This document shows, one piece after another, positions 1 through 7,058 of a stretch of 38,279 nucleotides of DNA (positions within the stretch are counted from its first letter, which is position 1; the number at the start of each line of letters is the position of its first letter). A program made the position numbers and the translations under genes. This DNA comes from Deltaproteobacteria bacterium (lineage in GTDB: Bacteria > Myxococcota_A > UBA9160 > UBA6930): NCBI GenBank assembly GCA_029261815.1, contig JAJDAQ010000146.1, positions 1 through 38,279 of the forward strand. The letters run 5' to 3'. The notes beneath the pieces are model-generated. The model saw only the letters and a program-made list of their open reading frames with translations. It did no database searches and was not told the DNA's origin.

Positions 1-2
1 TT

Positions 3-2201
3 GGTTGCGGCAGCGGCGGCGACCGACTGAACAACGCCATCGAGGGCCCTGCGCATTCCACGGAGACGCTGACTTCCCGGACGGCGGCGACCTCTACCGC
101 CACCGCCGCGCTGGCCGACGCAGCCGGACAGGAGCGCGACCTCGCGCCGAAACAGATCCTGTTCGGCGACCTGCATGTCCACACCACCTACTCGCCGGAC
201 GCGTTCACGCTGGCGCTCCCGGTCATGGGCGGCCAGGGCGCGCACACGCTCAGCGATGCCTGTGACTTCGCGCGCTACTGCTCATCGCTCGACTTCTTCA
301 GTCACAACGATCACGCCGAGGCGCTGATTCCCGAGCACTGGGAGGAGACGCGCAAGGCGGTCCGTGCCTGCAACGCGCGCGCGAACGACCCCGCGAACCA
401 GGATCTCATGGTCTTCGCGGGCTGGGAATGGACCCAGGTCGGCCTGACCCCGGAGACGCACTGGGGCCACAAGAACGTCATCTTCCTGGGTCAGGAAGAC
501 GACGAGCTGCCCGCCCGGGCGATCAACTCGCGGCCCTACGGTGCCGACATCGGCCTCTTCATGTCCGTTCGACAGGCGGGACTCGCACGTTATGTCGACC
601 CCGGAAACTGGGGCCAGTACAAGGACCTCGAGTGGATGATCGATCGGATCATCGACGTCCCCGAATGCCCGCGCGACGTGGACAGCCGCGAACTCCCGGC
701 GGACTGCCACGAAAATGCTCCGACGCCGAAAGACCTCTACCGAAAACTCGACGAGTGGGGCTTCGACAGCCTCGTGATCCCGCACGGAACCGCATGGGGT
801 TCCTACACGCCGCCGCTCACCTCCTGGGACAAGACCCTCACGAACGAGATGCATGACCCGGAGAAGGTCCGACTCGTCGAGATCATGTCCGGCCATGGAA
901 ACAGCGAGGAGTATCGGAGCTTCCGGAACTTCAGCGAGGGAGAAGACGGGACACTCTCCTGCCCGGCCCCAACCGCCGGTTTCCTGCCTTGTTGCTGGCG
1001 AGCGGGCGAGATCCAACGAGACCGTTGCGGCGACATTCCCGAGGCGGAGTGCGCGGCCCTGGTCGTCGACGCCCAACAGAAGGCGATGCGCGCCAGCGTC
1101 ACGCCGAGCTTCATCTTCCCCGATACGACCCCAGAGGATTGGCTCGACTGCGACCAGTGCCGCGACTGCTTCAAGCCGTCGTTCAACTACCGACCGACGG
1201 AATCCGTCCAGTACGCGATGGCACTGTCGAGTTCCGAGGAGACCGACGAAAATGGGGACCCGCTGCGGTTCCGCTGGGGTTTCATCGGTTCCACCGACGA
1301 CCACACGTCCCGCCCGGGCACGGGGTACAAGCAGTACGCCCGGAAGAAGATGACGTTCGCTCCGGGCATGCAGAACGACTTCATGAGTCCGCGCGAGAGC
1401 CTTCCGATGGACGACCCCAACCGCGCGATGGCCCTGCCGCCGGACATCCGCAACATGGACGCCGAGCGCGTGACGAGTTTCACCTACCCCGGCGGCATCG
1501 TGGCAGTGCATGCGCCTTCGCGAACGCGAGAAGACGTCTGGGGCGCCCTCAAGGGCCGCGAGGTGTACGGCACCAGCGGCCCCAAGATCCTCCTCTGGTT
1601 CGACCTGTTGAACGGACCCGACGGCCCGGTGCCCATGGGCGGCGCAGCCAAGATGACGAGCACGCCGCGCTTCGAAGTCCGCGCCGCCGGTGCCTTCATC
1701 CAGAAGCCTGGGTGTCCGGGCACGTCGGTCGCCGGGCTGTCACCCGAGCGCCTGGAAGCCCTCTGCGCGGGCGAATGCGACCATCCGAGCGACGTTCGCC
1801 ATGCCATCACGGCGATCGAGGTGGTGCGAATCCGACCGCGAACCGACCCGTCGGAACGGCCCGAAGACCTGATCGAGGACCCCTGGAAGCGCGTGGCCTG
1901 CACACCCTCCGCCGACGGCTGCACCGCCGTTTTCGAGGATACGGACTTCGCCGACAGCGGCCGCGATGTCCTCTACTATGCGCGCGCGATTCAGGAAGCG
2001 ACGCCGGCCATCAACGGCGACCTGCTCCGCACGACCTTCGACACTGAAGGCAACGCCCTTTCGGTCGAGCCCTGCTACGGCGACTACCGGACCCCGATGG
2101 ACGACGACTGTCTGGCGCCCGCCAATGAGCGGGCATGGTCTTCGCCCATCTACATCGACTTCCTGGTTCCCGGACCGGAAGGGGAGAACCCGCCCTCGTG
2201 A
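3..2201 (+). CDS. DUF3604 protein, 5'-truncated, probable lipoprotein
   Basis: The frame is open from the window edge, so the true start lies upstream; 732 residues are visible. The first residues read GCGSGGD, like the lipobox end of a lipoprotein signal peptide (Cys at visible residue 2), followed by a Ser/Thr/Ala-rich linker. The core opens with GDLHVHTTYSPDAF near base 165, the DUF3604 signature; its HxH pair is the metal-binding motif of PHP-type phosphoesterases. Later family-like blocks are STDDHTSRPGTG (about base 1290) and GGIVAVHAPSRTREDVW (about 1495). DUF3604 proteins are predicted secreted metal-dependent hydrolases of unknown substrate. Two Cys-rich stretches (about bases 955-1065 and 1145-1175) could form disulfides, consistent with export. 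The stop overlaps the next gene's GTG by four bases (GTGA), implying translational coupling. Family assignment is firm; lipoprotein status is inferred because the N-terminus is missing. Confidence 0.88.
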   Translation, partial: GCGSGGDRLNNAIEGPAHSTETLTSRTAATSTATAALADAAGQERDLAPKQILFGDLHVHTTYSPDAFTLALPVMGGQGAHTLSDACDFARYCSSLDFFSHNDHAEALIPEHWEETRKAVRACNARANDPANQDLMVFAGWEWTQVGLTPETHWGHKNVIFLGQEDDELPARAINSRPYGADIGLFMSVRQAGLARYVDPGNWGQYKDLEWMIDRIIDVPECPRDVDSRELPADCHENAPTPKDLYRKLDEWGFDSLVIPHGTAWGSYTPPLTSWDKTLTNEMHDPEKVRLVEIMSGHGNSEEYRSFRNFSEGEDGTLSCPAPTAGFLPCCWRAGEIQRDRCGDIPEAECAALVVDAQQKAMRASVTPSFIFPDTTPEDWLDCDQCRDCFKPSFNYRPTESVQYAMALSSSEETDENGDPLRFRWGFIGSTDDHTSRPGTGYKQYARKKMTFAPGMQNDFMSPRESLPMDDPNRAMALPPDIRNMDAERVTSFTYPGGIVAVHAPSRTREDVWGALKGREVYGTSGPKILLWFDLLNGPDGPVPMGGAAKMTSTPRFEVRAAGAFIQKPGCPGTSVAGLSPERLEALCAGECDHPSDVRHAITAIEVVRIRPRTDPSERPEDLIEDPWKRVACTPSADGCTAVFEDTDFADSGRDVLYYARAIQEATPAINGDLLRTTFDTEGNALSVEPCYGDYRTPMDDDCLAPANERAWSSPIYIDFLVPGPEGENPPS

Positions 2202-2911
2202 GCAGCATCTTCGACATCGACGTCCTCGACGCCGTGCAGACGCCGATCGGCATGATCTGCCTGCGAACCCGGCCCAACCCGTTGGCTCCGGACGAACTCG
2301 TCACCGAGATCACCATCGACCACGAGTTCCTGATGAGCAGCCTCAACACGGCCTCCGAGCGGGCGTTGTCGAGCGCGGCCGTACGCCTTCATCCCGGCCG
2401 CAAGCTTCGCGTCCTCGTCGGCGGACTCGGGCTCGGTTACACGGCCTGGGAGGCCCTGCAATCGGATCGTGTTGACCACGTTCGCGTAATCGAGTTTCTG
2501 CCCGCCGTCATCGGCTGGACCCAGAAGGGAATGATCCCTCTGGCCGACGAGCTGAACGCGGACCCGAGGCTTGAAGTCGTAGAGGCCGACGTCTATGCGC
2601 TGCTAGGTGACGAGCCGCGTGAAACCTGGGACCTGATCCTGATCGATGTCGACCACTCGCCCGACGAGTGGCTCGGCGACGACAATGCCACGTTCTACAG
2701 TGACGCCGGTCTACGGACGGCGCGCAAGCATCTCGCGCCCGACGGCTACCTGGGCGTCTGGTCTCATGGCCCCCACACGCCATTTGGTGAAGGGATGCGG
2801 CGCGTATTCGGCAACCTGACGGTCGAAGACGTCACCTTCGACAACCCGTTCCTCGAAGACGAGGACACCAACTGGTTGTTCTTCTCGAAGAACGACGCGC
2901 CGGCGTCCTGA
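2198..2911 (+). CDS. Spermidine-synthase-like methyltransferase-fold protein
   Basis: A 237-aa Rossmann-fold protein. A glycine-rich SAM-type loop (VGGLGLGYTAWEAL) is followed by an acidic end of strand 2 (VIEFLPAVIGW), a VEADVYALL segment and LILIDVDHSPDEWL, the region that in SpeE carries the catalytic Asp. It is shorter than classical SpeE (about 280-310 aa) and lacks an obvious N-terminal tetramerisation strand set, so it is better called spermidine-synthase-like than a proven aminopropyltransferase. The start is GTG at 2198, overlapping the DUF3604 stop by four bases, with AAGGGGAG about 11 nt upstream. An earlier in-frame ATG at 2135 lies inside the upstream gene and is less likely. It probably forms one operon with DUF3604. 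A small CCTGAC-TCC-GTCAGG hairpin spans its stop codon. Substrate unknown. Confidence 0.75.
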   Translation: MSSIFDIDVLDAVQTPIGMICLRTRPNPLAPDELVTEITIDHEFLMSSLNTASERALSSAAVRLHPGRKLRVLVGGLGLGYTAWEALQSDRVDHVRVIEFLPAVIGWTQKGMIPLADELNADPRLEVVEADVYALLGDEPRETWDLILIDVDHSPDEWLGDDNATFYSDAGLRTARKHLAPDGYLGVWSHGPHTPFGEGMRRVFGNLTVEDVTFDNPFLEDEDTNWLFFSKNDAPAS

Positions 2912-2921
2912 CTCCGTCAGG
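2907..2921. terminator. Small hairpin between convergent genes
   Basis: A perfect 6-bp stem (CCTGAC / GTCAGG) with a 3-nt loop spans the stop codon of the upstream plus-strand gene, six bases before the end of the convergent phosphatase gene. No T-tract follows. It may help end transcription from either side, but the stem is short. Confidence 0.25.
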
Positions 2922-2927
2922 CCAGCG

Positions 2928-4103
2928 CTAGGCCCGGCGGCGTGAAACCGCCCATGCCAACGCGCCGAGCAGCACCACCGAGCCAGGCTCCGGGACCGTG
3001 GTCATGATCGTGAAGAGGTCGGTGTTGTCGATCGTGCCGGTCACCGCGTCGCTATTCGGGCCCCACGCATAGGCGTTCACGTTCGTGCTGGTGTGATCGG
3101 TTCCAAGCCACGTCACCGTGGGCAGATTGCCGGGGCCGTTGTCGTTCGTGATCTGCAGCCCGCCGGTTTCGTGGTCAGCGGTCACGATCAACAGCGTGTC
3201 CGTGGGGTCGGGGCGCGCTGCGATCCAGTCGAGCACGGTCTGCACCGTGTTCGAGAACTCGAGGGTCGAAAACACGTTCGCACCGATACGGTTGCTCGGG
3301 TTCCCGTCGTTGTGACCGGAGACGTCGATGCCTTCGTGCTCGATCACGAGCTGGAAACCGTCGGGGTCCTGAGACAGGACCGACAGTGCGACGCTGGCCA
3401 TCTCGGACAGGAAGGGGTTCGTGTCGAAGAAGTTGGTGTTGCCTTGCGCCTGGTCCCATTCGAAGGGCATCTCGAACTGGCCGAATTGCCCGGAGACATG
3501 CGTCGCCGTCGTCGGATCGATCGCGAGCAGTTCCGCGCGGTTCGTCGCCACCTGATAGCCCGCGTTTGCCGCCCGGGTCGGGTCGATGCCCGGTCCCGTG
3601 AATTGATCGCCCGGCTGCGTGCTGCCGAAAAGCACGTTGGGCCGGCTGCTCGTGAGGTAATCCGTTGTGATGTCATCGTAGAAAAAACGCGTGGCCGCGT
3701 GGGCGCCGAAGGCCGCCGTGCTCGCGTCCTCGATGTAGGACGTCGTCACCAGGCCGGTTCGCTTGCCCCGGCTGGCGGCGACTTCGAGCGAGGTCGTCGG
3801 CATCGTGCCGTCAAAGTTCTGGCTGATCGCGAAGTTGAAGTACTTCTGGCCGGTCGCAATCGCAGACGCCGCGGCGGCGCTGTCGGTGGTCCCGCCGAGG
3901 GAGTCGGTCGTCACCTGTGCCTGAAAAGGCGCCGCATCCCAAGCGAGCGCGGCCCCCGAATAGAGGCGCGCGGCCTCTTCCTGCACCGGACCCATTCCGT
4001 CGCCGATCATCAGGATGATATTGGTCGGGGTCGCGAGTGCGGTAAGCACACCCGCCACCGTGACCATGAGAAAAGCGCCGACGCCAAGAATGAGCTTTCG
4101 CAT
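2928..4103 (-). CDS. Alkaline phosphatase with PEP-CTERM sorting signal
   Basis: A 391-aa secreted PhoA-type alkaline phosphatase. After a signal peptide (residues 1-24, ending TALA) comes NIILMIGDGMGP with metal-binding Asp35, then the nucleophile block TDSAAAASAIATG with Ser75. HEGIDVSGHNDGNP near residue 280 and VTADHETGG further on carry the remaining metal ligands. The last 22 residues (VPEPG, hydrophobic segment, SRRRA) form a PEP-CTERM signal, processed by exosortase and linked to export with surface polysaccharide. The expected reaction is phosphomonoester hydrolysis at the cell surface. The start was set at 4103 because the complement there has GGAGG 8 nt upstream and begins the signal peptide; a longer in-frame extension to 4187 has neither. 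A TACCCT box lies 21 nt before the start. The gene is monocistronic, divergent from rubrerythrin and convergent with the spermidine-synthase-like gene. Confidence 0.93.
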   Translation of the reverse strand: MRKLILGVGAFLMVTVAGVLTALATPTNIILMIGDGMGPVQEEAARLYSGAALAWDAAPFQAQVTTDSLGGTTDSAAAASAIATGQKYFNFAISQNFDGTMPTTSLEVAASRGKRTGLVTTSYIEDASTAAFGAHAATRFFYDDITTDYLTSSRPNVLFGSTQPGDQFTGPGIDPTRAANAGYQVATNRAELLAIDPTTATHVSGQFGQFEMPFEWDQAQGNTNFFDTNPFLSEMASVALSVLSQDPDGFQLVIEHEGIDVSGHNDGNPSNRIGANVFSTLEFSNTVQTVLDWIAARPDPTDTLLIVTADHETGGLQITNDNGPGNLPTVTWLGTDHTSTNVNAYAWGPNSDAVTGTIDNTDLFTIMTTVPEPGSVVLLGALAWAVSRRRA

Positions 4104-4124
4104 GAACTGCCTCCAATTCCCCTC

Positions 4125-4130
4125 AGGGTA
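4125..4130 (-). promoter_or_regulatory. -10-like TACCCT box, alkaline phosphatase
   Basis: TANNNT hexamer 21 nt before the ATG at 4103, with the GGAGG Shine-Dalgarno between box and start. No clear -35 element. Inferred from position and recurrence. Confidence 0.4.
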
Positions 4131-4199
4131 CTCGGTAGCGTGGCTTACGGACCGGCAAAATGGCGAACCACCCCCCGGGGCCAACATTTTGATGGGCTC

Positions 4200-4246
4200 T
4201 TCAGCGACGTTCCACCGACGGAGGCACGAATCCGGTGGTCGCTGAA
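4200..4246. promoter_or_regulatory. Nested inverted repeat upstream of rubrerythrin
   Basis: TTCAGCGAC (4200-4208) is matched by its exact reverse complement GTCGCTGAA (4238-4246). Nested inside are CCACCG (4212-4217) and CGGTGG (4233-4238). The right arm ends 11 bases before the TAGACT box and covers the place where a -35 element would lie. This fits an operator, or a hairpin if transcription starts further upstream. The symmetry is seen directly; a regulatory role is inferred. Confidence 0.4.
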
Positions 4247-4257
4247 CACCCTCCGGC

Positions 4258-4263
4258 TAGACT
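4258..4263 (+). promoter_or_regulatory. -10-like TAGACT box, rubrerythrin
   Basis: TANNNT hexamer 40 nt before the rubrerythrin ATG; AAGGAG follows in the leader. Just downstream of the inverted repeat at 4200-4246. No consensus -35 element is visible. Confidence 0.45.
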
Positions 4264-4303
4264 GCCCCTCCAATCCAAGCGTTTTACAAGGAGAGCGAAC
4301 GCC

Positions 4304-4729
<426 letters not shown>

Positions 4730-4755
4730 CTCGGACGCGCGTCCCATGCTTGCTC

Positions 4756-4792
4756 GAAAGGGCGGAGCCGCCACGCGCGACTCCGCCCTTTC
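4756..4792 (+). terminator. Strong intrinsic-type hairpin after rubrerythrin
   Basis: A perfect 12-bp stem, GAAAGGGCGGAG (4756-4767) with CTCCGCCCTTTC (4781-4792), around a 13-nt loop, 27 bases after the stop. The stem begins with A-rich and ends with T-rich sequence but no long T-tract follows. Likely full or partial termination between rubrerythrin and the Fe-S gene. Confidence 0.7.
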
Positions 4793-4819
4793 CATTTCTG
4801 CACACCGCCTCGCGAAGGC

Positions 4820-4825
4820 TAGAGT
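4820..4825 (+). promoter_or_regulatory. -10-like TAGAGT box, Fe-S protein gene
   Basis: TANNNT hexamer 42 nt before the ATG at 4868 and just downstream of the hairpin at 4756-4792; GAGAAGGA follows as a ribosome-binding site. Suggests an independent promoter for the Fe-S/DUF3501 pair. Confidence 0.4.
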
Positions 4826-4867
4826 CGAACGCGCGCGCGTCGCGCCGAATCGAGAGAAGGAACGAGG

Positions 4868-6160
4868 ATGAAGGTCGAGCTGCCCGAGAAGCCCACGACG
4901 GAGTGGGCCTACCAGGACGAACACTATGGCGACCCGACCTCGATCGAGACCGAGCTCCGGCGGGTCGGCGAAGTCTGCCACCAGTGCCGGCGCTGCCTTC
5001 CACTCTGCCCGTCGTTCCCGAAGCTATTCGACCTGATCGATGCCACTGACGATGAGATCGCGGGTGTCACGATGCAGGGCTTCGATGAGGTGAACGAGCT
5101 CTGTTACCACTGCAAGCTCTGTTACAACCACTGCCCGTACACACCGCCCCATGAATGGGACGTGGACTTTCCGGCGCTGATGAGACGCCAGCAGCTCGCG
5201 CGCGCCAAGCGCGACGGGGTCCCGCTGGCGCGAAAGCTCACGACCAACACCGATCTGCTTGGGAAGGTCGGCTCGGCGGTTCCGCCGCTGATGAACTTCG
5301 CGAACAAGAACCGGCTGTCCCGGGTGATGATGGAGAAGACGGTGGGCATCCACCGAGACTGGGTGCAGCCGTCCTTCTATCACGAGACGGTCGATCGTTG
5401 GTTCAAGAAGCGCGGCGGGCCAAAGGCCGAAGGCGCGAACGGAAGCGTCGTCCTCTTCACGACGTGCTCGGCAAACTACAACGACCCGATCACGGGCCGT
5501 TCAGCCGTCCTCGTGCTCGAGCGCAGTGATGTGCGGGTCGATGTCGCCTACGACCGATGCTGCGGCATGCCGTACACGGACACCGGAGACATGGATGCGG
5601 CGCGGCGCAACGCGAAGCAGAACGTCGACGACCTCCTCCCCTACGTCGAAGCCGGCGGAACCGTGGTCGTCCCGGGCCCGTCATGCTCCCTGATGTTGAA
5701 GGAGGAGTATCCGCGCCTGCTCCCCGACGACCCCGCAGCGAAGCGCGTCGCCGAAAACACCCAGGATCTGATGGAGTACCTCTATCACCTGGCAAGGGCC
5801 AAGAACATGGACCGGACCTTCGAGCGATCGCTCGGAAAGGTGGCCTATCACGCGCCCTGCCATCTACGCGCGCAGAACATCGGCTTCCGTTCCCGCGACT
5901 TGTTGAAGCTCTGCAGCGACGAAGTCGTCCTGGTCGACGCCTGCTCCGGCGTCGATGGAACATGGGGAATGCAGGCGAAGTTCCACGACGCATCGATGCA
6001 GGTGGCGCAGAAGATGCTCGGACGCATCGATGAAGCGGGCCCCGACCACATCTCGACCGATTGCCCCCTGTCGGCCCTCCGGATCGAAGAGGGACTCGGC
6101 AAGAAGGCGATGCATCCCGTGGTGCTACTTCGCCATGCGTACGGAATCCCGGCCGAGTGA
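4868..6160 (+). CDS. GlpC/HdrD-like Fe-S oxidoreductase with CCG domains
   Basis: A 430-aa soluble iron-sulfur protein. Two [4Fe-4S] motifs occur at the N-terminus: Cys37, 40, 43, 47 (CHQCRRCLPLCPS) and Cys79, 82, 85, 89 (CYHCKLCYNHCPY). The C-terminal half has two cysteine-rich CCG-type regions: CCGMPYTDTGD, then APCHLRAQNIG and VDACSGVDGTWGM. This is the architecture of GlpC and of heterodisulfide-reductase-like subunits, which relay electrons or reduce disulfides. No flavoprotein partner is adjacent. The gene sits between rubrerythrin and a DUF3501 gene, a combination I recognise from other proteobacteria, so a role as electron donor to rubrerythrin or in peroxide defence is plausible but inferred. 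The start has GAGAAGGA upstream. The TGA overlaps the next GTG by four bases (GTGA). Confidence 0.88.
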   Translation: MKVELPEKPTTEWAYQDEHYGDPTSIETELRRVGEVCHQCRRCLPLCPSFPKLFDLIDATDDEIAGVTMQGFDEVNELCYHCKLCYNHCPYTPPHEWDVDFPALMRRQQLARAKRDGVPLARKLTTNTDLLGKVGSAVPPLMNFANKNRLSRVMMEKTVGIHRDWVQPSFYHETVDRWFKKRGGPKAEGANGSVVLFTTCSANYNDPITGRSAVLVLERSDVRVDVAYDRCCGMPYTDTGDMDAARRNAKQNVDDLLPYVEAGGTVVVPGPSCSLMLKEEYPRLLPDDPAAKRVAENTQDLMEYLYHLARAKNMDRTFERSLGKVAYHAPCHLRAQNIGFRSRDLLKLCSDEVVLVDACSGVDGTWGMQAKFHDASMQVAQKMLGRIDEAGPDHISTDCPLSALRIEEGLGKKAMHPVVLLRHAYGIPAE

Positions 6161-7041
6161 ATCCGCTCACACTCGCCGACATCCCCGATGCCGCCGTCTT
6201 CGAGGCATGCCGTGACGAACTGCGCGGCCGCATCATCGCGCACAAGGATCGCCGCCGGATCGAGATCGGCGACCGCGTGACCCTGCTCTTCGAGGACCGT
6301 GAGACGCTGCGATGGCAGGTCCTCGAGATGTGCCGCGTCGAGGGCACGCGCGACGAAGCGGGCATCCAGAATGAACTCGACGCCTACAACGAATTGATTG
6401 CGGGCGAGGACGAGCTTTCAGCGACGCTCTTCGTCGAGATCACGGACATGGCCGAGATCCGCCCCGAACTCGACCGGCTGATCGGCATGGACGAACACGT
6501 CCTGCTCGAAGTCGGAGACTGCGCCGTGCGCGCGACCTTCGACCCGAAGCAGATGGAGGAGGACCGCATCTCGGCGGTCCAATACATCCGCTTCTCCCTC
6601 CCGCCGGACGCGGCAGCGGCGTTCCGCTCGGGCAGCGCGCCGGTCACGCTCACCATCGATCATCCGGCGTATACCCGGCAGGCGCTGCTGGCTCCCGAAG
6701 TGCGGGAGACCCTGGCCGCCGACCTGTCTGGCGGATGCGCTCCGCTGCTCGACTTCAGCCGCATCGAACCCGTCGCAGTCCCCGAGGACGCCGTCATCGT
6801 GGCGCGGGGCCGCGTGCGCGCCGTGCGCCCGGCGAAGGTTCGCGCGCAAGGCCACGTCTGCGTGGAAGCCGTCGGCGGCTCGGTGCCGTATCTCGACCTT
6901 CCCGAGGATCTCATGGCGGAGCTCCAGGCCCTGGCCCAGGAAATGGCCCGAGGTGTCACGCAGGCCTATGGCCGTTGCCGCATCTCGGTCGACGCCACGG
7001 CCCTGCCCGCGCGAATCGACGTCTACGCGCCGCCTCGTTAG
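6157..7041 (+). CDS. DUF3501 family protein with extra C-terminal region
   Basis: A 294-aa protein starting at GTG 6157, coupled to the Fe-S gene through a GTGA overlap. Residues 1 to about 190 match the DUF3501 pattern: LADIPDAAVFEACRDELRGR, then a basic RRRIEIGDRVTLLFEDRETLRWQ segment, QNELDAYNELI, and ELSATLFVEIT. DUF3501 proteins are usually about 190-200 aa and of unknown function, often beside rubrerythrin and CCG-domain Fe-S genes, as here. Unusual is a second region of about 100 residues (from about Cys194 to the end) with its own predicted strands and a helix (LPEDLMAELQALAQEM). I do not recognise it. An in-frame ATG at 6061 lies within the upstream gene and is rejected. Family call is good; function unknown. 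Confidence 0.82.
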   Translation: MNPLTLADIPDAAVFEACRDELRGRIIAHKDRRRIEIGDRVTLLFEDRETLRWQVLEMCRVEGTRDEAGIQNELDAYNELIAGEDELSATLFVEITDMAEIRPELDRLIGMDEHVLLEVGDCAVRATFDPKQMEEDRISAVQYIRFSLPPDAAAAFRSGSAPVTLTIDHPAYTRQALLAPEVRETLAADLSGGCAPLLDFSRIEPVAVPEDAVIVARGRVRAVRPAKVRAQGHVCVEAVGGSVPYLDLPEDLMAELQALAQEMARGVTQAYGRCRISVDATALPARIDVYAPPR

Positions 7042-7058
7042 GCCGAGGCTTCAGCGGG

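Noticed and set aside
282..1511. Long minus-strand open frame opposite the DUF3604 gene
   Set aside because: Arg/Val/Gly-rich translation with no domain; typical antisense of a high-GC gene, and the plus frame has clear DUF3604 motifs.
4235..4303. Longer N-terminus of rubrerythrin
   Set aside because: The extra residues are not family-like and the ribosome-binding site AAGGAG precedes the ATG at 4304.
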